Origin: Piromyces finnis
Taxonomy: Eukaryota; Neocallimastigomycota; Neocallimastigomycetes; Neocallimastigales; Neocallimastigaceae
DNA: 64,000 bases
Reading direction: 5' to 3'
Assembly (NCBI GenBank): GCA_002104945.1
Contig: MCFH01000002.1
Location: 1,579,001-1,643,000, forward strand
The notes below the pieces were generated by a model, which saw nothing but the letters and a program-made list of their open reading frames with translations, made no database searches and had not been told where the DNA came from. This document shows, one piece after another, positions 31,890 to 44,500 of this stretch (the stretch's first letter is position 1; each line of letters opens with the position of its first letter). Position numbers and translations under genes: made by a program.

Positions 31890-34878
31890 TTAACATGAAT
31901 TCTTAATACTACACCTATAATTAGATAAACATTAACATTAATATAAAATTAGTTTATTTATAATAAAATTCTTTAGTATTAGCAATTACCATTCATTATT
32001 TTCAATTCCCCAATTTCCTGTTTCGTCACTATACGCAATGTTGCATGAAGAACAACAAGGATAACTATAATTATTATTGTTATTAGTAGTAGTAGTAGTA
32101 GTAATCAATAATGTTACAATATAAATTTAAATATTATACAATTTATAATTTAATTATTATTTATCCTTACCCTAAATTTAATCCAACACATGATTCAGCT
32201 GAACCTGATAAATTACATTTATCAGCTATTCCACACCAATTGTCGTTTTCTAATCCCCACTGTCCATCATTATCAATATATATAACATCAGTACAAGATG
32301 AACAACATTTATATCCTAATTTAGTAGAAAAGCATTCATTATTTCCTTTTATAATACCACACCTAATATAAAATGTTATTATATTTATAAAATATACTTA
32401 ATAAATTCTATCAAGAAATTTCATAAATCATTAATATTAAAACTAAAAAACTTTATCTACCATTCGCCATTTTCATATCCCCAATCACCATCATCATCAG
32501 TATAAACTATTTTGTTGCCTTCACAACATGAAAAACCCAATGCCATAGAAAAACTAATTATAAAAAAATAAAATAATTACAATTAAAATAAGTATTACTT
32601 TTATAAAATATTAATTAATAATTAATTGATTAATATTCTCTTTTAAATATTTACCAAGAGTTATTTGATGTGGCGAAACTTTCTGATGTAGTAGTCTTCT
32701 TTGGATTAGATGAACCTCCTGGAAGGCTTTCAATAACAACAGTGTCTGGAATAGTCGAATTTCTATAATCTATAATATTAATATTAATAAATTTATTGAT
32801 AGTTTTTATATATACAATTTTTTTATTAATTTTATTTATTTACTGGATTATAATACTTAATTATTATAACTACCTGGTGCTCTTGGTTTACATTGAGCAT
32901 AAAGATCATCATGAGATACACATTGACAACCATGACAACAGCATTTATTGCCTTGTTGAGTGGGAATACTATTATTTAAATATGGAAAAAAAAAGTTAAT
33001 TATAATATATAAATAAAAGAAAAAGCTTTTTTTAAAATAATTTACTTTGAACAAGTACTCCATAAATCACCACAACCATCAACTTTCCAGTAAATTGATG
33101 GTAAGTCAGTTCTTCCAATAGACTTCGTCTTTAATTTATATTCGCTTTTTTCCATCATTGCATCTAAAAATATTAACAAGTAATAATTATAAAAAAAAAT
33201 AAAATTAAATATTTCCTATCGCTTTTTATCATTAATGTATAATATATAATAAGATTTAATATTACTAGTAAATGGATCAATGGCAGCTACTAATTCATCT
33301 TCTTTAATAATATATTTATCTATATAATAATAAAAATAATAAACATATTAAATGATATATACTTTTATTTATATGCAATTAACTTTTCATAATTACCGGT
33401 TCCATAATAATCTTCACCGACAGTATACCAAAACATATTCATTGGAACATCAGCATCGAGGATTTGCTTTGTCCATGTTTTGTAATATTGAATACGTTCT
33501 TCTTTTGAACAGTCAGTTGGAATTTCAAGACCCCATTCTTCAAATACTACTGGTTTATTTAATTTTTTTCCTACAGCTTGATGTGATTCAATCCAATCTT
33601 TAGTATGAGAAACTAAATCTTTCATTCCCCATGGAATAGGATAATAATGATAAGTATTATAATCAATATTTGGAAGTGCTGTTAAAGCCTCAAAATCAGT
33701 ACCTTCATCATATTTGTATGCATATAATCCTTTAGATCCCTCTGGAGCTTCAAGACCAAAACCTATATTATTACAAAATATTCATTAATAATTTAATGTA
33801 TTATTTAAAAAAACTTTATATAATTATTTTTTTAAATAAATAAATATATATATATGTATTAATTACCTTCACACCCGACTGATACTAAGTGGTTGGGGTC
33901 TAGTTCTTTAATATATGAACTAATATCATTAGCCCATTCAGTTATAACCTCAGGAGTGCATTTACCTGATTGAGGAAGTCCAGAAGGACCATTTCCGCAT
34001 CTTGGCTCATTAGCTAATTGCCAAGAAAATATTGTAGGATCATCACTATAACGAATATTGGTATGACGATTAATACGAGTAATTAACAATTTAATATAGC
34101 TTTTGAATGCCTTACGGATATCTGTATTAGTATAGAAATCATCATGATATTTACCACCATAACCTTTAACCCATTCATCCATACCACCATAATCAGTCCA
34201 ATTATTCTTTATTGAAATAATACATTAATTAACTTATATTTAATATTCATATATTAATATATTAATAAATTTGTATATTAAAATTCATACAGTAAAACCT
34301 AAAACTAATCTGATATTTCTTTGTGATGCTGCTGCTATAAAGTAATCGATAGCTTCCATATTATCTTCAAGAAATACAGCCTTATAATATATTATATATC
34401 ATTATATATTATTTTAAATATCTTAAAATAAAATTATATATAATATTTTATATTAAGATTAAATACTTTTATTATGTTTTTATTACCTTTCCATTTTCAA
34501 ATTTCACAAATTGTTTGTCACCACACACCTTAAGATCACAAAATGCCCATGCACGAACTACTTGAATATTATGTTTTGCTGATACTTCTAATGCAAGATC
34601 CACCCTTTCATTTTGAGAACTATGTAAATAGTCTTTACATATATTATAATATATATTACATCATACACATTTTATTTCAATGGTTAGATTCTATTAATTA
34701 ATAAATGTTTTTTCTTTTATTTTTAAATAAATATACATGTATTTGTTCCAGAAAAATATATTTTGTAGCCATCAATATAAAAGTTTGTCCCTTCAGTGTA
34801 TACATAACCACCGAGGATTGCATATGTAGGAACCAGCAATAAAAAGAATAAATTTAATAATATCGTTAAATTTATCAT
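31890..34878 (-). CDS. Secreted GH5 (mannanase-type, probably GH5_7) enzyme with CBM1-like module and three fungal dockerins
   Basis: ATG 34878 begins a clear signal peptide ([20 protein letters not shown]). The catalytic domain follows: [37 protein letters not shown] with the acid/base Glu, and [11 protein letters not shown] with the nucleophile Glu, the pattern of fungal endo-beta-mannanases. Next comes a Cys-rich module (CGDLWSTC to HDDLYAQC) resembling CBM1, then a Ser/Thr/Pro linker. Three dockerins end the protein: [44 protein letters not shown] and [22 protein letters not shown]. The last is completed only by a final small exon (TG|GTAATT donor, AG before 31914), giving the end WCSIKNSC. 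Dockerins attach enzymes to scaffoldins outside the cell. At least ten introns cut the gene, one carrying a (TAG)n tract near 32084-32101, so recent bacterial transfer is unlikely. Confidence 0.92.
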
Positions 34879-35008
34879 ATTAAGATGAAGTTAAAATATA
34901 TATATTATAAATATAAAGAAATTAAAGAAATAAGAAAAGAATAAAAAAAATAAAAAATATATATTTTTTTATTAAAAACACTTTTAATATAAAAATAGTT
35001 ATTTTTGT

Positions 35009-35048
<40 letters not shown>

Positions 35049-35978
35049 TATTTTTATTTTTATTATAAATTAATAATTAACTCCTTTTCTCTTTTATTTT
35101 AGTTTATATATATTACTTCATTTATAAAATAAAATCTAATAAAATATAATATAAATTAAATTTGTTATTAAATATTGGTATTCACATATTATTTAAATTA
35201 TGTTAATAAGAAAAAAAAATTATTAAATAAATATTATTTTCAATTTATGATTCACAATTAAATAATTATGTAGGAAATTTTATTTATATCATGGAGAATT
35301 TTTTAACTTAAATTATTATAAAATAAGGGTTTTATATAAAATTTCTACCACCAATAATTTTGCAATATTTTCTTATTATAACAATATAAAATAATTAAAA
35401 TCATTTTCTATTAATAAAGTTAAAAGTTTTATAATTTTATTATTTGTTTTTTTTTGTTTTATAACAACAAAAAACAATTTTTTTCTTTTAAAAAAAAATT
35501 AATTTAATACATAATAAATAAATAAATAAATAAGCAAAAAAAAAAAAACATTTTTAAAAATAGTAGTGCTTTATTATTTTTGAAAATTCTCATAAACAAA
35601 AATAATTAATACTTTTTAAATCTTGAGCTTTAAAAAAGATTTTCAACACATAATTCTATATAATAAACAATAATATATTACAATAAATTACATTACGTTA
35701 GCTTAGAATATATATAAATCATACATATTATTATTGTGTATATTGTACATAGGTAAAATAAATATTATCAATTATATATGCTACTTTAATAATAGAAAAA
35801 AAAATTATATAAAATACTTTATAACTAAAATATATAAAGATATAAAACAAATAAACATTCATTCTTATTATTCTATTTTCATAATATTTTTATTACTAGA
35901 TTTTAAATATATCTATTTATAAATAAAAATATTAATTTGTATATATATATATATTATTAGAAATAAAAATTTAAAATA
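34879..35978. other. Divergent promoter region of the GH5 and COG8 genes
   Basis: About 1.1 kb of A/T-rich DNA between divergent start codons. It includes an A run of about 31 at 35015-35045 and a short (AAAT)n at 35516-35532. A 62-codon ORF at 35734-35922 consists mostly of Ile, Tyr and Lys and is likely chance. No other feature seen. Confidence 0.6.
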
Positions 35979-37919
35979 ATGAGTAATATATTAAATAACC
36001 AAATTAATAAAATCAACACAAAAGAAACAAAATTAAGTGAAAATCATTTTAACAATTTATTAATTGATTTATTAACCAATAAACAAGAAAACCAAAAAGA
36101 ATTATTAAATAAAAATAATTTTTCAAAAACAAATAGTATTATTGATAAAAAAATACTTGAAGATGAAGAATATCAACAATATATAAATCATTTAATGACT
36201 TCTTCAATAGAAGAATTAAAAAATGAACCTCAATTAATTGAAAATCACAGTAAATATATTGACCAACAATTAGCTTCTGTAACGTTTAATAATTATAAAT
36301 ATTTCCTTGATGCAAATTTATGTTCCCAAGGTATAAATAAATCTCTTTCAAGTGTAAGTGAAAAAAATGATTCAATGTTGAATATTTTAGGAAATGTGGA
36401 AAATGCATGTAAAGATTTTACCAAAAGTTTAGATCAATTTGTTGATGATAAAAATAGAATTAAACTTATTTTAAATCATCATAGTAAAATTGTTGAAATT
36501 TTAGAAATACCTCAACTTTTAGATACATTTATTAGAAATGGTTATTATGATGAAGCAATGGAATTAAAAAATCATTCTAAAAAAATACTATCCTCGCATA
36601 CTGATTCAAATCTTTTACAGAAAATATTAAAAGAAGTTGAAGAAACTAGTGCTTTAATGATAACACAACTAATTCAACTTTTAAGATGTAATATAAAACT
36701 TTCATTATGTATTCGAATAATAAATTACTTAAGAAAAATGGATCTATTTAAACCTCATGAATTACCTATAATATTTTTACAGCAAAGAGATATTTATTTA
36801 AAAACATTAATATCGGAAATTAAAGTTAAAGATTATTCACCCGATGAATATTTAAGAAAATATATTGATATTTTAAGAGAACATTTTATTGAAATTATAA
36901 ATCAATATATAGAAATTTTTATAAATAATAGTAATATATTTGTTAATACAAATGAAATAGCAAACAATAATACTAATAAATCAGAAGAATCAGATAATGA
37001 ATTTTCATATTCATTAATTCTTTCTTCATATATTACAACCAATATTAATGACATTGTAGAAGTTTTTAAATTAAAATTGCCATTAATCAAAGATATTGCA
37101 AAACTCTCTTCACTTTCAGTTCAAGTAATGTATTTTGGTATGTCATTAGGCAAAAATGGAATTGATTTCAGGCATATTATTGAAAAACTATTCGAGGAAA
37201 ATGTTGAAAATATAATTATTGATCAAATTCAGATAGGTACTGAAAAGTGTATTACTTGGTTTAAAGAATGTGAAATACAAAATATGTACGGAAAAAATAG
37301 TGATTCTCAAATGAAATATATGCAAGAAACTAATAAAAACGAAAATAATAATAATAATAATAATCTTAACGAATCAAATAATACTGATAGCTCAACCTCT
37401 TTAATAGATAATTCATCTTTGCCTATTTTTAAACCACAAGAAATTTTATTATCATATCCAAATTTAGCATTAATAATAAATTTGTATTTTAATATTTATA
37501 ATACTTTAAGAATTTTTGCTCCAATATCATGCTTAAGAAATTTCTTGGATTGTATCATAAAAAATTTAAAATTATATGTTGATGCTGTGGACCAATATGG
37601 TCAAAAAGAAGAGCATAAAATATGGACGTTAAGAGAAAGACAAATATATGAAGAAATTTGTAAAATTATTGTAATCATATTAGTTCCATCAATAATTAAT
37701 GGATTTTTGAAAGGTGTATATGGTGGTGTTAAACATAATATTGATAGTAATCAAATAATTGAACACATAGTTGCACCAATTAAAGAAAATATTAATAAAG
37801 TTTCATATATAAGATCACCCGAAAATAAAGAATCAATAATTAATGAAGAAAATAAAATTAAATCAAGTGAAGAAATCAAGGAGATTGAAAGTAGAATTGA
37901 TAATATAGAAATAAAATAA
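35979..37919 (+). CDS. COG8: Conserved oligomeric Golgi complex subunit 8 (COG8/Dor1)
   Basis: A single 646-codon exon. COG8 is part of lobe B of the COG tether, which captures vesicles recycling within the Golgi. Family hallmarks are visible: YQQYINHLMTSSIEELKNEP and a following YFLDANLCSQGINKSL segment in the N-terminal helical region, then NHHSKIVEILEIPQLLDTFIRNGYYDEAMELK, and the C-terminal YFGMSLGKNGIDFRHII stretch. An Asn-rich insertion (ENNNNNNNLNESNN) lies near residue 455, typical of this genome. Length is close to human COG8 (about 610). It is one of few intronless genes here. Cytosolic face of the Golgi. Confidence 0.92.
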   Translation: MSNILNNQINKINTKETKLSENHFNNLLIDLLTNKQENQKELLNKNNFSKTNSIIDKKILEDEEYQQYINHLMTSSIEELKNEPQLIENHSKYIDQQLASVTFNNYKYFLDANLCSQGINKSLSSVSEKNDSMLNILGNVENACKDFTKSLDQFVDDKNRIKLILNHHSKIVEILEIPQLLDTFIRNGYYDEAMELKNHSKKILSSHTDSNLLQKILKEVEETSALMITQLIQLLRCNIKLSLCIRIINYLRKMDLFKPHELPIIFLQQRDIYLKTLISEIKVKDYSPDEYLRKYIDILREHFIEIINQYIEIFINNSNIFVNTNEIANNNTNKSEESDNEFSYSLILSSYITTNINDIVEVFKLKLPLIKDIAKLSSLSVQVMYFGMSLGKNGIDFRHIIEKLFEENVENIIIDQIQIGTEKCITWFKECEIQNMYGKNSDSQMKYMQETNKNENNNNNNNLNESNNTDSSTSLIDNSSLPIFKPQEILLSYPNLALIINLYFNIYNTLRIFAPISCLRNFLDCIIKNLKLYVDAVDQYGQKEEHKIWTLRERQIYEEICKIIVIILVPSIINGFLKGVYGGVKHNIDSNQIIEHIVAPIKENINKVSYIRSPENKESIINEENKIKSSEEIKEIESRIDNIEIK

Positions 37920-38535
37920 AGCAAAAATAATATTAAATAATTTAATTTTAACATTTAATATTTATAATAAATATTAAAAATATTTAATATTAAAATTCTA
38001 AAATATAATGAATTATGAATAGTTATTATAAAACCAAATGTTAGCATATTTAAATTTATGAATTTTTATTAAATTATATTATGCTATATACTTCATAATT
38101 AAAATATAATGAAAAAAATTTATTATATAAAAAATGCATTAAAATAAAATAAAAAAAAAAAAAAAAAAAAGGCTTAAAAAAATGAAATCGATAAAATTAA
38201 TAACAATTGTCAAAAAAATTAATTATAAAATTTTGATATATAATAAAATTATATCACTAAATTAAGTTCTATTGATATATTAACTGTAAAATGATAATGA
38301 ATTGTACCTATATTACAATGATACTGCTGAAGTGTATATATAAATGCATCATGATTTACTTAGTTTTTGTTTCTTGATTAGTTTTTCTCCTATATAGTTA
38401 TTACTTTACTGGTAATAACGTTTTTTTTTTTTTTTTTTTTTTTTGATTAAATATTTATTATTATATCAAATACTAAATTAAAAATAATAATAATTATTAT
38501 TATTATTATTAATTCTTATTTGAATTTTTGTAGAT
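37920..38535. other. Spacer between convergent COG8 and repeat-protein genes
   Basis: About 615 bases holding both 3' ends. Contains an A run at about 38150-38170, a T run at about 38421-38443 and a short (ATT)n near 38495-38510. No gene seen. Confidence 0.6.
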
Positions 38536-41500
38536 TTATCTTTTTCTATCTTTATTAATTAAATCATTATTTTTATTTATTATAATTGCGTCTAATAATG
38601 ATTCAATGCTTTCATCATATATTTTAGAGTCTCTTGGATCTTTTTTTTTTTCTTCATCATATTTTTGAATATTTTCTCTTTTTTTCTTTAATGAAATATC
38701 TTCGATTTTTCCCATTCTAAGTGGTGCATTTTTTGAATACTTAAATCCTTTTGTTTTATTTACACTAATGTTATTTGTGTTTGTTGACTTAGTATTTGTT
38801 GATGAACTTTTTGACTTATTACCTATTGCCAAATCATCAATTTGCTTTTTACTAGATAATGTTTTAGATCTGTGCATTGATAAATCGTCAACTGGTTCTT
38901 TGTTAGAAGTACCTTTACCTCTCTGAATAGCAAGATCATCAATAATATTTTTATTGGTGTTTGAAGAAGAATTTGTATTTCTATTCATACCTATTCCACC
39001 TTTATTGCTTTTAAAATTTGATGAAGTATTTCCTTTTCCTATTCTAAATAAACTATTACTTGATCTTGTACCTGCTGAATCTTTATTTCTATACATTGCT
39101 AAGTCATCAACTGGTTCTTTATTAGTACTTCCTTTATTTCTATACATAGAAAGATCATCAATTGGTTCTTTATTGACACCTCCTTTATTTCTATACATAG
39201 AAAGATCATCAACTGGTTCTTTATTGACACCCCCTTTATTTCTGTACATTGCTAAGTCATCAATTGGTTCTTTATTAGTACTTCCTTTATTTCTATACAT
39301 AGAAAGATCATCAATTGGTTCTTTATTAACACCTCCTTTATTTCTATACATAGCAAGATCATCAACTGGTTCTTTATTGACACCTCCTTTATTTCTGTAC
39401 ATTGCTAAATCATCAACTGGTTCTTTATAGACACTTCCTTTATTTCTATACATAGCAAGATCATCAACTGGTTCTTTATTGACACCTCCTTTATTTCTGT
39501 ACATTGCTAAATCATCAACTGGTTCTTTATAGACACTTCCTTTATTTCTATACATAGCAAGATCATCAACTGGTTCTTTATTGACACCTCCTTTATTTCT
39601 GTACATTGCTAAATCATCACTTGGTTCCTTGTTTGTATTTGCCTTATTTCTATACATTGCTAAATCATCGACTGGTTCTTTATTAGTATTTGCTTTATTT
39701 CTGTACATTGCAAGATCATCAACTGGTTCCTTGTTCGTATTTGCTTTGTTTCTATACATTGCTAAATCATCAACTGGTTCCTTATTAGTATTTCCTTTAT
39801 TTCTATACATTGCAAGATCATCAACTGGTTCCTTATTAGTATTTGCCTTGTTTCTATACATTGCAAGATCATCGACTGGTTCCTTGTTTGTATTTGCCTT
39901 GTTTCTGTACATAGCAAGGTCATCGACTGGTTCTTTATTAGTATTTGCCTTATTTCTATACATTGCTAAATCATCGACTGGTTCTTTATTAGTATTTCCT
40001 TTATTTCTGTACATAGCAAGGTCATCGACTGGTTCCTTGTTTGTATTTGCCTTGTTTCTGTACATTGCAAGATCATCAACTGGTTCTTTATTAGTATTTG
40101 CCTTGTTTCTATACATTGCAAGATCATCAACTGGTTCCTTGTTTGTATTTGCCTTATTTCTATACATAGCAAGGTCATCGACTGGTTCTTTGTTTGTATT
40201 TGCCTTGTTTCTATACATTGCAAGATCATCAACTGGTTCTTTATTAATACTTCCTTTGTTTCTATACATTGCAAGGTCATCAACCGGTTCCTTGTTTGTA
40301 TTTGCCTTATTTCTATACATCGCAAGGTCATCGACTGGTTCTTTGTTTGTATTTGCCTTGTTTCTATACATTGCAAGGTCATCGACTGGTTCTTTGTTTG
40401 TATTTGCTTTATTTCTATACATTGCTAAATCATCGACTGGTTCTTTATTAGTATTGGCTTTGTTTCTATACATAGCAAGGTCATCGACTGGTTCTTTGTT
40501 TGTATTTGCTTTATTTCTATACATAGCAAGGTCATCGACTGGTTCCTTGTTTGTATTTGCCTTGTTTCTATACATTGCAAGATCATCAACTGGTTCTTTA
40601 TTAATACTTCCTTTGTTTCTATACATTGCAAGGTCATCGACTGGTTCTTTGTTTGTATTTGCCTTGTTTCTATACATTGCAAGGTCATCGACTGGTTCTT
40701 TGTTTGTATTTGCTTTATTTCTATACATTGCTAAATCATCGACTGGTTCTTTATTAGTATTGGCTTTGTTTCTATACATAGCAAGGTCATCGACTGGTTC
40801 TTTGTTTGTATTTGCTTTATTTCTATACATAGCAAGGTCATCGACTGGTTCCTTGTTTGTATTTGCCTTGTTTCTATACATTGCAAGATCATCGACTGGT
40901 TCTTTGTTTGTATTTGCTTTATTTCTATACATAGCAAGGTCATCGACTGGTTCCTTGTTTGTATTTGCCTTGTTTCTATACATTGCAAGATCATCGACTG
41001 GTTCTTTGTTTGTATTTGCTTTATTTCTATACATAGCAAGGTCATCTACTGGTTCTTTGTTTGTATTTGCTTTATTTCTGTACATTGCAAGATCATCGAC
41101 TGGTTCTTTATTAGTATTGGCTTTGTTTCTGTACATTGCAAGATCATCAACTGGTTCTTTATTTGTATTTGCTTTATTTCTATACATCGCAAGGTCATCG
41201 ACTGGTTCCTTGTTTGTATTTGCCTTGTTTCTATACATTGCAAGATCATCGACTGGTTCTTTGTTTGTATTTGCTTTATTTCTATACATAGCAAGGTCAT
41301 CTACTGGTTCTTTGTTTGTATTTGCTTTATTTCTGTACATTGCAAGATCATCGACTGGTTCTTTATTAGTATTGGCTTTGTTTCTGTACATTGCAAGATC
41401 ATCAACTGGTTCTTTATTTGTATTTGCTTTATTTCTATACATCGCAAGGTCATCGACTGGTTCTTTGTTTGTATTTGCTTTATTTCTATACATTGCAAGG

Positions 41501-44500
41501 TCATCGACTGGTTCTTTATTAGTATTTGCCTTATTTCTATACATAGCAAGGTCATCAACTGGTTCTTTATTTGTATTTGCCTTGTTTCTATACATCGCAA
41601 GGTCATCGACTGGTTCTTTGTTTGTATTTGCCTTGTTTCTATACATTGCTAAATCATCGACTGGTTCTTTATTAGTATTGGCTTTGTTTCTATACATAGC
41701 AAGGTCATCGACTGGTTCTTTGTTTGTATTTGCTTTATTTCTATACATAGCAAGGTCATCGACTGGTTCCTTGTTTGTATTTGCTTTGTTTCTATACATA
41801 GCAAGGTCATCGACTGGTTCCTTGTTTGTATTTGCTTTGTTTCTATACATAGCAAGGTCATCGACTGGTTCTTTGTTTGTATTTGCTTTATTTCTATACA
41901 TTGCAAGGTCATCGACTGGTTCTTTATTAGTATTTGCCTTATTTCTATACATAGCAAGGTCATCAACTGGTTCTTTATTTGTATTTGCCTTGTTTCTGTA
42001 CATTGCAAGATCATCGACTGGTTCTTTGTTTGTATTTGCTTTATTTCTGTACATTGCAAGATCATCAACTGGTTCTTTATTTGTATTTGCTTTATTTCTG
42101 TACATTGCAAGATCATCGACTGGTTCTTTGTTTGTATTTGCTTTATTTCTGTACATTGCAAGATCATCGACTGGTTCCTTGTTTGTATTTGCCTTGTTTC
42201 TATACATTGCAAGATCATCAACTGGCTCTTTATTAGTATTGGCTTTGTTTCTGTACATTGCTAAATCATCGACTGGTTCTTTGTTTGTATTTGCCTTGTT
42301 TCTATACATAGCAAGATCATCGACTGGTTCTTTGTTTGTATTTGCTTTATTTCTGTACATTGCAAGATCATCAACTGGTTCTTTATTAGTATTTGCCTTG
42401 TTTCTATACATAGCAAGGTCATCGACTGGTTCTTTATTTGTATTTGCCTTATTTCTATACATAGCAAGGTCATCGACTGGTTCTTTGTTTGTATTTGCCT
42501 TGTTTCTATACATTGCAAGATCATCAACTGGTTCTTTGTTTGTATTTGCCTTGTTTCTATACATTGCAAGATCATCAACTGGTTCTTTGTTTGTATTTGC
42601 CTTATTTCTGTACATAGCAAGATCATCGACTGGCTCCTTATTAGTATTTGCCTTGTTTCTATACATTGCTAAATCATCGACTGGTTCTTTATTAATACTT
42701 CCTTTGTTTCTATACATTGCAAGGTCATCAACCGGTTCCTTGTTTGTATTTGCCTTATTTCTGTACATAGCAAGATCATCAACTGGTTCTTTATTAGTAT
42801 TTGCCTTGTTTCTATACATAGCAAGGTCATCGACTGGTTCCTTGTTTGTATTTGCCTTGTTTCTATACATTGCAAGATCATCAACTGGTTCTTTATTAGT
42901 ATTGGCTTTGTTTCTGTACATTGCAAGATCATCAACTGGTTCTTTATTTGTATTTGCCTTATTTCTGTACATAGCAAGATCATCAACTGGTTCTTTATTA
43001 GTATTTGCCTTGTTTCTATACATTGCTAAATCATCAATTGGTTCCTTGTTTGTATTTGCTTTGTTTCTGTACATTGCAAGATCATCGACTGGTTCTTTAT
43101 TAGTATTTGCCTTATTTCTATACATAGCAAGGTCATCGACTGGTTCTTTATTAGTATTTCCTTTATTTCTATACATAGCAAGGTCATCGACTGGTTCTTT
43201 GTTTGTATTGGCTTTGTTTCTGTACATTGCAAGATCATCGACTGGTTCTTTATTAGTATTTGCCTTATTTCTATACATAGCAAGGTCATCGACTGGTTCT
43301 TTGTTTGTATTTGCTTTATTTCTGTACATTGCAAGATCATCGACTGGTTCCTTGTTTGTATTTGCCTTGTTTCTATACATTGCAAGATCATCAACTGGCT
43401 CTTTATTAGTATTGGCTTTGTTTCTGTACATTGCTAAATCATCGACTGGTTCTTTGTTTGTATTTGCCTTGTTTCTATACATTGCTAAATCATCAATTGG
43501 TTCCTTGTTTGTATTTGCTTTGTTTCTGTACATTGCAAGATCATCGACTGGTTCTTTATTAGTATTTGCCTTATTTCTATACATAGCAAGGTCATCGACT
43601 GGTTCTTTATTAGTATTTCCTTTATTTCTATACATAGCAAGGTCATCGACTGGTTCTTTGTTTGTATTGGCTTTGTTTCTGTACATTGCAAGATCATCGA
43701 CTGGTTCTTTATTAGTATTTGCCTTATTTCTATACATAGCAAGGTCATCGACTGGTTCTTTGTTTGTATTTGCCTTGTTTCTATACATAGCAAGGTCATC
43801 GACTGGTTCTTTGTTTGTATTTGCTTTGTTTCTATACATTGCAAGATCATCGACTGGTTCTTTGTTCGTATTTGCTTTGTTTCTATACATAGCAAGATCA
43901 TCAACTGGTTCTTTATTAGTATTTGCCTTGTTTCTATACATTGCTAAATCATCAATTGGTTCCTTGTTTGTATTTGCTTTATTTCTATACATTGCTAAAT
44001 CATCGACTGGTTCTTTATTAGTATTTACCTTGTTTCTATACATTGCAAGATCATCAACTGGTTCTTTGTTTGTATTTGCTTTGTTTCTATACATTGCAAG
44101 ATCATCAACTGGTTCTTTGTTTGTATTTGCCTTGTTTCTATACATTGCAAGATCATCAACTGGTTCTTTATTTGTATTTGCCTTGTTTCTATACATTGCA
44201 AGATCATCAACTGGTTCTTTATTTGTATTTGCCTTGTTTCTATACATTGCAAGATCATCAACTGGTTCTTTATTAGTATTTGCCTTGTTTCTATACATTG
44301 CAAGATCATCAACTGGTTCCTTGTTTGTATTTGCTTTATTTCTGTACATTGCAAGATCATCAACTGGTTCTTTATTTGTATTTGCTTTATTTCTGTACAT
44401 TGCAAGATCATCGACTGGTTCTTTATTAGTATTGGCTTTGTTTCTGTACATTGCAAGATCATCAACTGGTTCTTTATTTGTATTTGCCTTATTTCTGTAC

